Part shown: piece by piece, positions 1 to 8,607 of the stretch
Numbering within the stretch: position 1 is the first letter of the stretch
Layout: the number at the start of each line of letters is the position of its first letter
Source of the DNA: Verrucomicrobiales bacterium
GTDB taxonomy: Bacteria; Verrucomicrobiota; Verrucomicrobiia; Verrucomicrobiales; DEV007
Assembly: GCA_021648365.1 (NCBI GenBank)
Contig: JAKISY010000006.1
Coordinates: forward strand, 26,486-90,485
Length of the DNA stretch: 64,000 nt
Direction: 5' to 3'
Notes under the pieces: generated by a model
What the model saw: only the letters and a program-made list of their open reading frames with translations
Told to the model about the DNA's origin: nothing
Databases searched by the model: none
Position numbers and translations under genes: made by a program

Positions 1-1072
1 CCACTTGCGCGCCTTTTTTTACTGGATAAAAATTCCAGCCATCTCGCCACCCCATGTGAAAGACCCCCTTGGTGCCGTAAAAATAACAGCCCACTCGTGA
101 TTTCTCCACATCGTTACCACCAAAACGACGATGCTCCCACACCGCAGTGAACTGATCAAACTCATAAGTCGCCACCTGATGATCTGGCGCGTCCGTCGTT
201 TGCTCCTTATCATTCAAAACTGGCTTCCCCTTGATCGGCCGTCCTCCGGTGCTGTAGATTTTTTTCGGATACAACTCATCCGTCCACCACAAAACCTGAT
301 CTAACCAATGCACCCCCCAATCTCCCAGCGTGCCATTGGCAAAATCAAGGAAATTACGAAAGCCACCCGGATGAATCCTTCGATTGAACGGTCGCAATGG
401 AGCCGGTCCGCAATACATATCCCAGTCCATACCTTCGGGAATCTCGCTATTCGGTGTCGGTTTTTCCGCCCCGCCACCACCATGAGAAAACATCCGCACC
501 ATGCCGATTTTGCCCGCACCTCCTTTTTTCAAAAACTCCATGCCTGAAACATGATGCGGACCGATGCGCCGGTGCAATCCCACCTGCACCACCCGCTCGG
601 TCGCCCGCGCCGCATTCAGCACCGCTCGACCTTCCTCAATCGTATGCCCCGTCGGCTTTTCGAGAAACACATGCGCACCCGCCTGCACCGCGGCGATCCC
701 CTGCAGCGCATGCCAATGATCCGGAGTAGAAATAATCACCACATCGAGCTGCTCTTTCTCGAGCATCTCGCGATAATCTTTATACATCTTAGGCGTCACC
801 CCAGTCAGCCCGTCCACCTCATCGGCAGAGATCTCCAAAGCATCCGCATCGACATCACACAGCGCCACCACTTGCGTCCGCCCCTCTTCCAGCGCCACTC
901 GTAAAATATTCATCCCCCACCAACCGGTGCCGATCAAGGCCGTGCGGTATTTTTTGCCCGCTTTGCTCGCTGCTCCTAGTATCAGCGGAGTCGCCGCGAT
1001 CGCTGCCACGGCGCCACCTGCACCAGTTAAAAAATTTCTTCGATCCAGTTTCAATTGACTGTGCTTGCTCAT
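1..1072 (-). CDS. Gfo/Idh/MocA-family oxidoreductase, Tat-exported, 3' end outside the window
   Basis: The frame starts at an ATG at 1072 and runs open through base 1, giving about 357 residues. The N-terminus reads MSKHSQLKLDRRNFLTGAGG, a twin-arginine leader followed by an Ala-rich stretch. A Rossmann motif follows (ALIGTGWWG), then VVIISTPDHWHALQ and FLEKPTGHTIEEG, the EKP motif typical of the Gfo/Idh/MocA family. These are NAD(P)-dependent oxidoreductases acting on sugars or cyclitols; Tat-exported members are very common in Planctomycetes and Verrucomicrobia. The substrate cannot be told. It lies 30 bp downstream of the propeller gene on the same strand, so the two are probably co-transcribed. 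The family is clear; the C-terminus is not visible. Confidence 0.9.
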   Translation of the reverse strand, partial: MSKHSQLKLDRRNFLTGAGGAVAAIAATPLILGAASKAGKKYRTALIGTGWWGMNILRVALEEGRTQVVALCDVDADALEISADEVDGLTGVTPKMYKDYREMLEKEQLDVVIISTPDHWHALQGIAAVQAGAHVFLEKPTGHTIEEGRAVLNAARATERVVQVGLHRRIGPHHVSGMEFLKKGGAGKIGMVRMFSHGGGGAEKPTPNSEIPEGMDWDMYCGPAPLRPFNRRIHPGGFRNFLDFANGTLGDWGVHWLDQVLWWTDELYPKKIYSTGGRPIKGKPVLNDKEQTTDAPDHQVATYEFDQFTAVWEHRRFGGNDVEKSRVGCYFYGTKGVFHMGWRDGWNFYPVKKGAQV

Positions 1073-1102
1073 CTCTAGAGAGGTTCAGGTTAGGGTTTTT
1101 TA

Positions 1103-2695
1103 TCAACGCTCGGAAACCTTCACCGCACCAGCGCTCTGCGCAAGATCATAACACACCACTTCACGATCATTTCTCACCAACAAATAACGCCCCGCCAAAG
1201 TCGGCGTATTCCAGGTCATGTGATCCAGCACCTGCATTTGAAAAAGCTCCTCATACTCCGCCGGGTCTGCCTTAACTATGGCGATAGCTCCCTTTTCCGT
1301 CTGCACCAACAGTTTATCCCCCACCAACAATTGCTGACCAAAACCATAACGTCCGCCCTTCCACACCTTTTTCCCCGATTTGAGATCGATGCAAGCCATG
1401 ATACCTCCATCCAAACCATAAGCATAATCTCCCCGAATCACAACTGAACTGAATTTGGTTTTCATCTTCTTACTCTGCCAGATTTTTTCCACCGACCAAG
1501 CTTCTGCCTGCTGCTTCACCTTCAGTAAAAAACTGCCCGCTCCATAACCTGCCGTCAGCAAAATTTGATCCGTCCCCACCAATAGTGGTTGCGCTACTTT
1601 CGGGTATTTGCCTGGCCAATCAAAAGACCACAGCTGCTTACCCGTCGCCGGGTCATGCCCAGTAGCATCCTTACCATTGATGCTAACGATCTGCCTCACC
1701 CCATCCACTTCGAGCAAGCGAGGCGAACTGTAACTCGCCCCCCGACCTTCATACACCCAGGCAGGCTTGCCCGTCAGTGAATCAAAAGCTAACAAGGTCG
1801 GCGCAGCATTTTCCGCTCCGCTCACCACGATCAAGTCATCCACCGCCAGTGGCGATGTGCTTTTGCCCCAGTCCGGAAAATGCCCCTTCATTTGCGGTCC
1901 AAGATCCCGTGACCAGATCAGCTTACCACTGCTTAAATCCAAACAATTTAAAATTCCAGTGCCACCAAAAACATAAACTCGCTCTGCCACAATCGTCGGT
2001 GTCGCTCTCGGCCCCAAGCCTCCCATGCCCGACTCCAATCGCGCTCGGTCACTGTGCGCCCACAACAAATCTCCCGTCAGCAAATCATAACAAGTCACCA
2101 GTTCATCTTCGCGACGTTGCTCCTGAGTCACCGCCCGTCGTCCCACCACCGCAAAACTCGACCACCCCGCACCAATCGGCTGACGCCATAACTCCCGCGG
2201 GCTTTGTTTTTTCCAATCAAAGCTAAGCTGCGAATCCGTCCACACCCCGTCCCTACTCGTGCCTAAAAACTGAGGCGAATCCACCACCCCTTCAGCAAAG
2301 CTCAAAGCCCCACTTTTATCACCCATCAAATCTGACGCCACAGGTTTTGCAGCAGTAATCTCAGCATCGATCTCAGGTGCCCAGCGCCATACAAATTTTG
2401 GCAACGAAGTGCCTCCCGTCGAACCTTCGTAACGAGTCAATCCGACAAACAAACCCGTAATCAGCCCCAATACCACCACCATCATCACAAAACGCTTCAG
2501 CCGTAAACGCCACGCCCCCGGCCCGATCAACACATACCACAACATCATCAACAGCCCCCCGATCACGGGCGCCACCAGATAAACCCAATAACGCGCAAAA
2601 TCCTCACTATACCACGCATAGAACATCCACAGCGGAGCAACAGCAGCGCACAGTCCTCCGCTGATCATTCGTATCACTGATATCATTTTAGTCAT
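1103..2695 (-). CDS. PQQ-binding-like beta-propeller protein with N-terminal membrane anchor
   Basis: A 530-residue protein. Three hydrophobic helices fill roughly residues 8-28, 37-58 and 66-88, so the N-terminus is embedded in the inner membrane. From about residue 130 to the end there are repeated blades of the form YDLLTGDLLWAHS, LDLSSGKLIWSRD, FDSLTGKPAWVYE and HDPATGKQLWSFD, the Trp-docking repeats of quinoprotein-type eight-bladed propellers. No dehydrogenase active site is evident, so it is probably a binding or scaffold propeller facing the periplasm. It precedes the Gfo/Idh/MocA gene by 30 bp and likely shares its transcript. The fold is secure; the function is unknown. Confidence 0.85.
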   Translation of the reverse strand: MTKMISVIRMISGGLCAAVAPLWMFYAWYSEDFARYWVYLVAPVIGGLLMMLWYVLIGPGAWRLRLKRFVMMVVVLGLITGLFVGLTRYEGSTGGTSLPKFVWRWAPEIDAEITAAKPVASDLMGDKSGALSFAEGVVDSPQFLGTSRDGVWTDSQLSFDWKKQSPRELWRQPIGAGWSSFAVVGRRAVTQEQRREDELVTCYDLLTGDLLWAHSDRARLESGMGGLGPRATPTIVAERVYVFGGTGILNCLDLSSGKLIWSRDLGPQMKGHFPDWGKSTSPLAVDDLIVVSGAENAAPTLLAFDSLTGKPAWVYEGRGASYSSPRLLEVDGVRQIVSINGKDATGHDPATGKQLWSFDWPGKYPKVAQPLLVGTDQILLTAGYGAGSFLLKVKQQAEAWSVEKIWQSKKMKTKFSSVVIRGDYAYGLDGGIMACIDLKSGKKVWKGGRYGFGQQLLVGDKLLVQTEKGAIAIVKADPAEYEELFQMQVLDHMTWNTPTLAGRYLLVRNDREVVCYDLAQSAGAVKVSER

Positions 2696-2766
2696 TTTTT
2701 CTGATAAAGCATTTTCTCAATAATCTCAACACATCCAAACTGATATACTAACGCTACAATAAAAAC

Positions 2767-3105
2767 CTAATCTAAAATTGCCCTAATCTTAGCAATCACA
2801 TCGGCAAGCCTCTCCGACGGTAATTTCTCGATGAATTCCACCTGCCGCTTCCTCCAATCGAGACTTTTTATCTGATCCGATAAAACCGCCCCCACAACCG
2901 TCCCTTGTTCGATCATTACTTCAAAAGGATAACCTTTAACTTTTGAAGTAATCGGACAAAACAAAGCTAGACCAACCTTAGAGTTGTATGATTTAGGCGA
3001 TAGCACCAAAGCTGGCCTTTTCCCTCTTTGCTCATGACCAGCTTGGGGATTGAATTGCAACCACACCAAATCTCCGCGTTCTGGTTCATACGGCTTACTC
3101 ACCAT
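2767..3105 (-). CDS. mazF: MazF-family mRNA interferase toxin
   Basis: A 112-residue protein of normal MazF length. It opens with GDLVWLQFNPQAGHEQRGKR, followed by PALVLSP and PITSKVKGYPFEV, which matches the E. coli MazF/ChpA layout: the Arg of the GxxRP loop and the Thr-Ser of the PxTS loop are both present. MazF cleaves single-stranded mRNA at short motifs; the cut sequence cannot be read from the protein. The gene overlaps the end of mazE by 7 bp, so translation is coupled. It is transcribed from the mazE promoter and presumably autoregulated by the MazEF complex. Confidence 0.93.
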   Translation of the reverse strand: MVSKPYEPERGDLVWLQFNPQAGHEQRGKRPALVLSPKSYNSKVGLALFCPITSKVKGYPFEVMIEQGTVVGAVLSDQIKSLDWRKRQVEFIEKLPSERLADVIAKIRAILD

Positions 3106-3341
3106 TCCTCCTTGCCTATAGATTCACCCGCATCCACTTCTTCCTGGAGATTTTTCTCATTCACCTCTTTCAACAAATCATCCAGCTTGTACTGAAACCT
3201 TTTTTTGGGAGTCAATACAATCTCTTCCCCCTTGCTTTTGATCTCCATTTCTAGCCCCACAGACAAATTAGCCTCTCGAACCAATACGCTCGGTATCCGC
3301 AGTGCCAAACTATTCCCCCACTTGCTTATGCGCGTCTCCAT
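3099..3341 (-). CDS. mazE: MazE-family antitoxin (AbrB/SpoVT fold)
   Basis: An 80-residue protein. The N-terminal half (METRISKWGNSLALRIPSVL) is the swapped-hairpin AbrB/MazE DNA-binding domain. The C-terminal half is acidic and ends KEEW, like the MazF-wrapping tail of E. coli MazE. It neutralises MazF and represses its own promoter. The ATG at 3341 has no convincing Shine-Dalgarno sequence, and the predicted transcription start falls on or next to it, suggesting a leaderless mRNA. The gene diverges from the sulfatase. Confidence 0.92.
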   Translation of the reverse strand: METRISKWGNSLALRIPSVLVREANLSVGLEMEIKSKGEEIVLTPKKRFQYKLDDLLKEVNEKNLQEEVDAGESIGKEEW

Positions 3342-3347
3342 AACCTT

Positions 3348-3376
3348 ATTGTGTATCTACATTGTAGATCTGTCAA
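3348..3376 (-). promoter_or_regulatory. mazEF promoter with palindromic operator in the spacer
   Basis: Read on the minus strand there is a perfect -35 box TTGACA (3371-3376), a 17-bp spacer, and a -10-like box CACAAT (3348-3353). A perfect palindrome, ATCTACA-N-TGTAGAT (3355-3369), fills the spacer, an ideal place for MazE or MazEF to block polymerase. The -10 box ends 7 bp before the mazE ATG, so the transcript would begin at or beside the start codon. The promoter and operator are predicted from sequence only. Confidence 0.6.
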
Positions 3377-3468
3377 TAGTCAAAGTGCAGCCAAACGCAT
3401 TGATCAACTATCCTTTTCTCAGACTCACGCAAATACGCCTAAATTTCACCTTTCCTACAAAGCTCGAT

Positions 3469-5052
3469 ATGTCATCCTATGAGATTATGAACAAGCCAGC
3501 ACTCTTCATCGCCATACTGATGACCATCAGTTCGCTCTCAAACAGTAGCCTTTCCGCTGCCGATACACCCCCAAACATCGTTTTCATCTTCACTGACGAC
3601 CACTGCGAACAAGCGCTCAGTGCCTACGACCCTCTCCGCATCCATACGCCGAATATGGATCGCATCGCCAAGGAAGGCATGCGCTTCAACCGTTGTTACG
3701 TCACTAATGCTATCTGCGGCCCCAGCCGCGCAGTCATCCAAACCGGTAAATACAGCCACCTCAACGGCTTCATGACCAACCACAACCGCTTCAACGGTGA
3801 CCAGCAAACCTTCCCAAAAATTCTACGCAAAAAAGGCTATCAAACAGCTGTGATTGGCAAATGGCATTTGGGCAGCACCCCGCAAGGCTTTGATTACTAC
3901 GACGTGCTTGTCGGTCAAGGCCCCTACTACAACCCCCCCATGTTAACCGGAGGTATCGAGGGCGAGCCAAAAAGGGTCAAGCACACCGGCTACACCACCG
4001 ACATCCTCACCGACAAAACTCTGGCATGGCTCAAGCAGGTCGATAAAAGCAAACCCTTCATGGTGATGTATCAACACAAGGCGCCGCATCGCAACTGGCA
4101 ACCCGGCCCCAAATACCTCAACTGGCTCGACGATGAAACCATCGCCGAACCGGAAACCCTTTTTGATGACTACTCCCATCGCGCCTCCCCCGCTTCGACT
4201 CAGAAGATGACGATCGAACATCACCTCACCAGCAAAGATCTGAAATTCGATGACCCCAAAGGCCTCACTCCCGAACAACTCGCCACTTGGAAAGCCGCTT
4301 ATGACCCCAAGAACGAAGCTTTTCGCAAACAAAACCTCAGCGGCCGCGACTTGATCAAATGGAAATACCAACGCTACGTCAAAGACTACCTGCGCTGTGT
4401 GAAATCCGTCGATGACGGCATCGGTCGCGTGCTCGACTACCTCGACGAGTCAGGTTTGGCTAAAAACACCATCGTCATCTACTCCTCTGACCAAGGCTGG
4501 TATCTCGGTGAACACGGATGGTTCGACAAACGCTGGATGTATGAAGAATCACTCAAAACTCCTCTACTCGCCCGATGGCCTGGCGTCATCAAACCTGGCT
4601 CGATCAATAACGACATCGTCTCCAACCTCGACTTTGCCGAAACATTCCTCGATATCGCCGGCGCCTCGATTCCAGATGATATGCAAGGCAAATCCCTCGT
4701 TCCAATCTTCAAAGGACAAACCCCCAAAGACTGGCGCAAAAGTTTCTATTATCACTACTTCGAATTTCCAGGAGCTCATGCCGTCGCCCGGCACTATGGC
4801 GTGACCAGTGGCAAACAAAAACTCATCCACTACTACGAACTCGACGAATGGGAGCTATTCGATTTAGAGAAAGATCCCAACGAACTGGTCAGCATCTACG
4901 GCAAACCCGAAGCCGCCGAAGTGCAGCAAAAACTCGAAGCCGAACTCAAACGTCTGCGCACACTCTACAAAGTGCCAGCCAAGGATCCCAAAGATTCCTA
5001 CCGCAAGCCGAAGAAAAGGAAGAAAAAGCCAGCAAAGAAAAAAGCGGCTTGA
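3469..5052 (+). CDS. Secreted formylglycine-dependent sulfatase
   Basis: About 527 residues. The metal-binding start motif is NIVFIFTDDH, and the catalytic signature CGPSR (Cys at about residue 83) is the C-x-P-S-R sequence converted to formylglycine. Further conserved pieces are GKWHLG, HKAPHRNW and YSSDQGWYLGEHGWFDKRWM. A hydrophobic leader precedes it, so the product is exported. Two in-frame ATGs are possible (3469 and 3487); the second gives the cleaner signal peptide. The C-terminus is a basic tail rich in KKRKKKPAKKK. Family S1 members hydrolyse sulfate esters of algal or animal polysaccharides; the substrate is not predictable here. A maturase (anSME or FGE) would be needed and is not in the window. 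Confidence 0.93.
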   Translation: MSSYEIMNKPALFIAILMTISSLSNSSLSAADTPPNIVFIFTDDHCEQALSAYDPLRIHTPNMDRIAKEGMRFNRCYVTNAICGPSRAVIQTGKYSHLNGFMTNHNRFNGDQQTFPKILRKKGYQTAVIGKWHLGSTPQGFDYYDVLVGQGPYYNPPMLTGGIEGEPKRVKHTGYTTDILTDKTLAWLKQVDKSKPFMVMYQHKAPHRNWQPGPKYLNWLDDETIAEPETLFDDYSHRASPASTQKMTIEHHLTSKDLKFDDPKGLTPEQLATWKAAYDPKNEAFRKQNLSGRDLIKWKYQRYVKDYLRCVKSVDDGIGRVLDYLDESGLAKNTIVIYSSDQGWYLGEHGWFDKRWMYEESLKTPLLARWPGVIKPGSINNDIVSNLDFAETFLDIAGASIPDDMQGKSLVPIFKGQTPKDWRKSFYYHYFEFPGAHAVARHYGVTSGKQKLIHYYELDEWELFDLEKDPNELVSIYGKPEAAEVQQKLEAELKRLRTLYKVPAKDPKDSYRKPKKRKKKPAKKKAA

Positions 5053-5070
5053 GTCCCAAGCACCTAAATA

Positions 5071-5150
5071 TTGATGTAGTGTGGGTGCCCTCACCCGCTC
5101 ACTGTGATCTGGCGATAAGGGTAAGCGGGTGAGGACACCCACACACTTTT
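5071..5150. repeat. REP-like hairpin element, copy 1
   Basis: Two 21-nt arms at 5079-5099 and 5124-5144 are inverted complements with one mismatch, separated by a 24-nt loop. The arms contain GTGTGGGTG and AGCGGGTGAGGACACCC. The flanking bases and the loop (ACTGTGATCTG) also match copy 2 at 7560-7645, so the unit is a mobile or amplified repeat and not a chance terminator. It lies 19 bp beyond the sulfatase stop and could also end its transcript. Confidence 0.85.
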
Positions 5151-5198
5151 CAAAAGCACTCTTTCCCAGAGAGTCATCTGAAATAACATTATTCAGCC

Positions 5199-7499
5199 AT
5201 GTCGAAATTATTCATAGCAATCACTTGGGCGACTATCTGCTGCTCCATTTTTGTATCACATGGCAACTCACAAGAGCGCGTAAAACAATCGGCCGACGGA
5301 GTTACCGTCACATTACCCGCAGACGAAGCGGATTTGGCGAAACCTCTGTTGAAACTTGCCAAAGCCTGGCAAGTAGCCATGCTCAGGGACGATAAAAAGT
5401 CCTACCCCGCTGTTCTCCGCGCCTATATTCTCAGTCCCAAGGCCACTGATAATTCGCTGCGCCATATCGCCAAATTCACCGGTTTGCAAAATGGACCCGA
5501 CCAAGCCATCCGCACAGATTGGGACGAAGCCACTCAACTCGCCCTCAAGGCAGTCGATGGGTGGAAGACTTGGCAACTCGGTTTCGACACCCTCAATTTC
5601 TGGAACAAAGTTGAAGCAGAACATAAAGCCCAGCACCAACGCAATCACTGGGTGTTTCAGGACACCATCGTGCAACTTCGGAAAAATGGGGCCGGCATCC
5701 GGATCCGCCCATCGTTCCTGCAGGAGCCAATCGACTTGGAGACCTTACCCGATCCGCAAACGGTCGCCACACAGCAGCTCGATTTTGTACTGACTTATCG
5801 TATCGGTTCGAGCCGAGGTGAAATTGTTCGCCAAAACAACGACTTGATGAACCTATTACTCGCCAACCCTGAGAAAGGTGCACTGGTGCGTGTTGCAGCT
5901 GAACTCTACGAGGCAATATTTCGCCGAGTTTTCGAGAAAGCGCTCCAGCGCATGCTGGTGACAGACAACGAAGGCGATCATTTCCGCAAAGCACTCAGTC
6001 TCGTCTTTTGCGCTGCCAACAACGACACCTATGATCCCAAACGTGGAAGAAAATGGATGTTCGGTGAACGAATCAGACTGGTAGCTTCCCTAGAATGGGA
6101 GCAATCCATCGAAACCCTTGCTGAACGCATGCGAAACACCCCGCCCTGGCCCACTGAAAATGATGTTCCTGCCGAACAAGCGGTGCGCGAAGTTGCCCTG
6201 GCGATCATTTTCACTTCACTAAAAAACGGCGGCAGCACACTCGACGGATGGATCCGCTCCCAGAAAACCCCTCTTGAATCCCAAGCATTCGCTACCCGCC
6301 TCGATGCCGCTACTGGAGATCCAGGTTGGGAGAAGGTTTTTCGCAAGCACTGCAAGCTGCTCGCAGATCAGTTTGTGCTCGCGCTTGCGGTTCACACCAA
6401 AAGGAAGGATCACCCCTCACTTAGTCATATCGAGCAGGACTGGCCACGCGCCGTTTCCGGCCGAGTCAAAGTGATTCACCCTCCCGAACTGGCTGCAACA
6501 GCAAAACTAACCGCTGAAAAAGTTGCTGCGATCCTCGCCGAATACGCCATGGCCAGAGATGACGCGCGTGACACAATCTCCGCGCCTCAATTCACCCAAA
6601 AGCATGATGCTATATTGATAGAGCACGGCCTGCACCCACGCAAACGCTCTGCCGCTGAGTGGGTAAACATCTTTGAACTGATCGCCAACGACACACCACC
6701 TGAACTGCTAGTGCGACTCTGGTTCATTGATGATATGAAAGAGGCACTGAAAAAGGGCCTCTCCATCCCCGGAATCGAAAAGGATAAATCCACAGGTGAA
6801 ATCTCCATCACCTCGAGCCTCGGCAGGCAAAAAGTTTTCCATACCCTGCTAGAGGAAGAAATGGGGGAGGACGGCGATACGGTTTCTTATCTCATCGTCC
6901 CGGTTCCTCGGGATAAAGCTGCCACCCTTTCCGACGAACTTCAATCAGTCGCCATCGCAAAAAAATGCCGCTCAGACCTCGACAAACTTTTCCAATCCAC
7001 CAAGAGTAAGTATAACCGTGAAGAGTTCTTTTTCACCATGGCCTTCATGGTGGTCGGCGAGAGCTTGCTCCGCGACATCATCGCCAGTAAGGATCGCGAG
7101 TGGTTCGCCATTGGTTTCTCCCATTGGCTCGCCATGAGAATCACCGATGCACAATTCGGTGACGGTGCAGGACAAAGAGCCTTTAACCAAATGTGGCCTG
7201 CCGACAAAAATGAGCCAGATCGCCACCAAGTGAATTTGCTCAAATGGCCTACTCCTGACGACAGAGAAGATTCGCCCTTCGAAGCCACCCATGTTTATTT
7301 CGCCACGCGCGCTGTGCAAGAAGCATTGATAGACAAAGATGCGAAATTTGTGAAACGCTTCATCGACGAGATCCGTAAAACGCCAAGAAAACGAACCAAC
7401 ATGGGAACGGTTTATCGCGCCTACAAAAAAGTGGGCGGAGGCAATCTGAAAAGCTATGCACAAAAGGTCACTGCTCCCACTAACACGCAGCAACCCTAG
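5199..7499 (+). CDS. Large secreted protein of unknown function
   Basis: A 766-residue protein that I do not recognise. It has a signal peptide (MSKLFIAITWATICCSIFVS, then HGNSQ). The mature part is mainly charged and alpha-helical in look, with no CxxCH, no catalytic signature and no repeats that I can identify. It appears translated to full length with no frameshift. It stands alone between two copies of the same REP-like hairpin, 48 bp after the first and 60 bp before the second, which suggests it may have moved as a unit. The real-gene call rests on length, leader and consistent coding character. Confidence 0.8.
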   Translation: MSKLFIAITWATICCSIFVSHGNSQERVKQSADGVTVTLPADEADLAKPLLKLAKAWQVAMLRDDKKSYPAVLRAYILSPKATDNSLRHIAKFTGLQNGPDQAIRTDWDEATQLALKAVDGWKTWQLGFDTLNFWNKVEAEHKAQHQRNHWVFQDTIVQLRKNGAGIRIRPSFLQEPIDLETLPDPQTVATQQLDFVLTYRIGSSRGEIVRQNNDLMNLLLANPEKGALVRVAAELYEAIFRRVFEKALQRMLVTDNEGDHFRKALSLVFCAANNDTYDPKRGRKWMFGERIRLVASLEWEQSIETLAERMRNTPPWPTENDVPAEQAVREVALAIIFTSLKNGGSTLDGWIRSQKTPLESQAFATRLDAATGDPGWEKVFRKHCKLLADQFVLALAVHTKRKDHPSLSHIEQDWPRAVSGRVKVIHPPELAATAKLTAEKVAAILAEYAMARDDARDTISAPQFTQKHDAILIEHGLHPRKRSAAEWVNIFELIANDTPPELLVRLWFIDDMKEALKKGLSIPGIEKDKSTGEISITSSLGRQKVFHTLLEEEMGEDGDTVSYLIVPVPRDKAATLSDELQSVAIAKKCRSDLDKLFQSTKSKYNREEFFFTMAFMVVGESLLRDIIASKDREWFAIGFSHWLAMRITDAQFGDGAGQRAFNQMWPADKNEPDRHQVNLLKWPTPDDREDSPFEATHVYFATRAVQEALIDKDAKFVKRFIDEIRKTPRKRTNMGTVYRAYKKVGGGNLKSYAQKVTAPTNTQQP

Positions 7500-7559
7500 C
7501 CTTCTTTTCTGATCAATTTGGAAGAACGCGGAGTCCTAACAACTTTGCTCTGCGAAAGA

Positions 7560-7645
7560 TTGATGTAGTGTGGGTGTCCTCACCCGCTAACTGTGATCTG
7601 ACGACAAGGGCAAGCGGGTGAGGACACCCACACTACTTTTCAAAA
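7560..7645. repeat. REP-like hairpin element, copy 2
   Basis: A perfect inverted repeat with 24-nt arms at 7565-7588 and 7613-7636 and a 24-nt loop. It is nearly identical to copy 1 over roughly 85-100 bp, including the leading TTGATGTAGTG and the trailing TTTTCAAAA. Both copies are in the same orientation and bracket the 766-residue gene. A half copy (one arm) lies at 23784-23804. REP-like elements are typically mobilised by tyrosine transposases, one of which is encoded at 49166-50233; the pairing of that enzyme with this element is inference. Confidence 0.88.
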
Positions 7646-7755
7646 ACACACTTTCCCACCCTCCCCTCTGAAAAACATAGGACCCTTTACCTCCGGCACC
7701 AGGCAAGACTTCAGTTGTGGTTAAATGTTTTTCATCATGTATTATAAACTACCTT

Positions 7756-8541
7756 ATGAAATCACTTTCCATCGCTCTAACTTTCGCCCTACAAATTTGT
7801 ATTAGCCCACTGATTGCGGACCCAGCCACCACGCCACCTCCACTCCCCGTGGACAAAGGCGGCATCGTGCTGACCTTTGATGATCGTAATTTCAGCGAAT
7901 GGATCGCGGCACTTCCACTGTTTGAAAAATATGGAGTCAAAGCCACTTTTTACATCAGTGGTGCCATCGATCAGTCAGCTCTCGATACCGCACTGAAACT
8001 AAAAGAACACGGCCACGCCATTGGTTGTCACAGCATTCACCATCTCAGTGCGGTCAAATACTCCGTAGCACATTCTGCCCAAGACTACGTCGAAAAAGAA
8101 GTGCAACCTCAGTTGAAAGCCTTCAAAGCTGCCGGAATCATGCCAAGCTCTTTTGCCTATCCCATGAGCAGCAATAACAAAACTACCGATGAGGCGCTGC
8201 TAAAAATTTTCCACCATATTCGAACTGGAGCAGGCATCGCTGCTGGTCAACGTATCAGTGATAAAGATGCCTTTTTTGTGGCAACAGATCAGATCGCCGC
8301 TCATGGCTGCCTCTATGGCAAAGGCATCGATTACGCACCCGACAGAAAAGACCGCACTTACGAACAGATCGATGCGGCTCTTGCTCGCGCCGCTAAAGAA
8401 AAACGAATCATCGTTCTTTACGCCCACCGCATTGCCACCGGAGGCAAAGGGCATCACATCAGCCCCACTGCTCTTGAGCATATCTTTCAAAGTGCAAAAA
8501 AACTACACCTGCCCTTTTATACGGTTGATCAATTGCCCTGA
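7756..8541 (+). CDS. Secreted polysaccharide deacetylase (NodB-like, CE4)
   Basis: About 261 residues from the ATG at 7756, chosen over 7717 because it gives a standard signal peptide (MKSLSIALTFALQICISPLI). The NodB core follows: GIVLTFDDRNFSEW supplies the catalytic and metal-binding Asp pair, VKATFYISG is the next conserved strand, and GHAIGCHSIHHLS contains the His-x3-His zinc motif. FAYPMSSNN stands where the usual FRxPxG motif occurs, a variant. Such enzymes remove N- or O-acetyl groups from chitin, peptidoglycan or xylan. It is followed by the phospholipase D-like gene after 66 bp. Confidence 0.88.
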   Translation: MKSLSIALTFALQICISPLIADPATTPPPLPVDKGGIVLTFDDRNFSEWIAALPLFEKYGVKATFYISGAIDQSALDTALKLKEHGHAIGCHSIHHLSAVKYSVAHSAQDYVEKEVQPQLKAFKAAGIMPSSFAYPMSSNNKTTDEALLKIFHHIRTGAGIAAGQRISDKDAFFVATDQIAAHGCLYGKGIDYAPDRKDRTYEQIDAALARAAKEKRIIVLYAHRIATGGKGHHISPTALEHIFQSAKKLHLPFYTVDQLP

Positions 8542-8607
8542 GATAATCCTCAAACCCATTATAAGATTGCAAAAACAGCCTACTTCCTCTTTGCTCCTCA
8601 CTACCCA

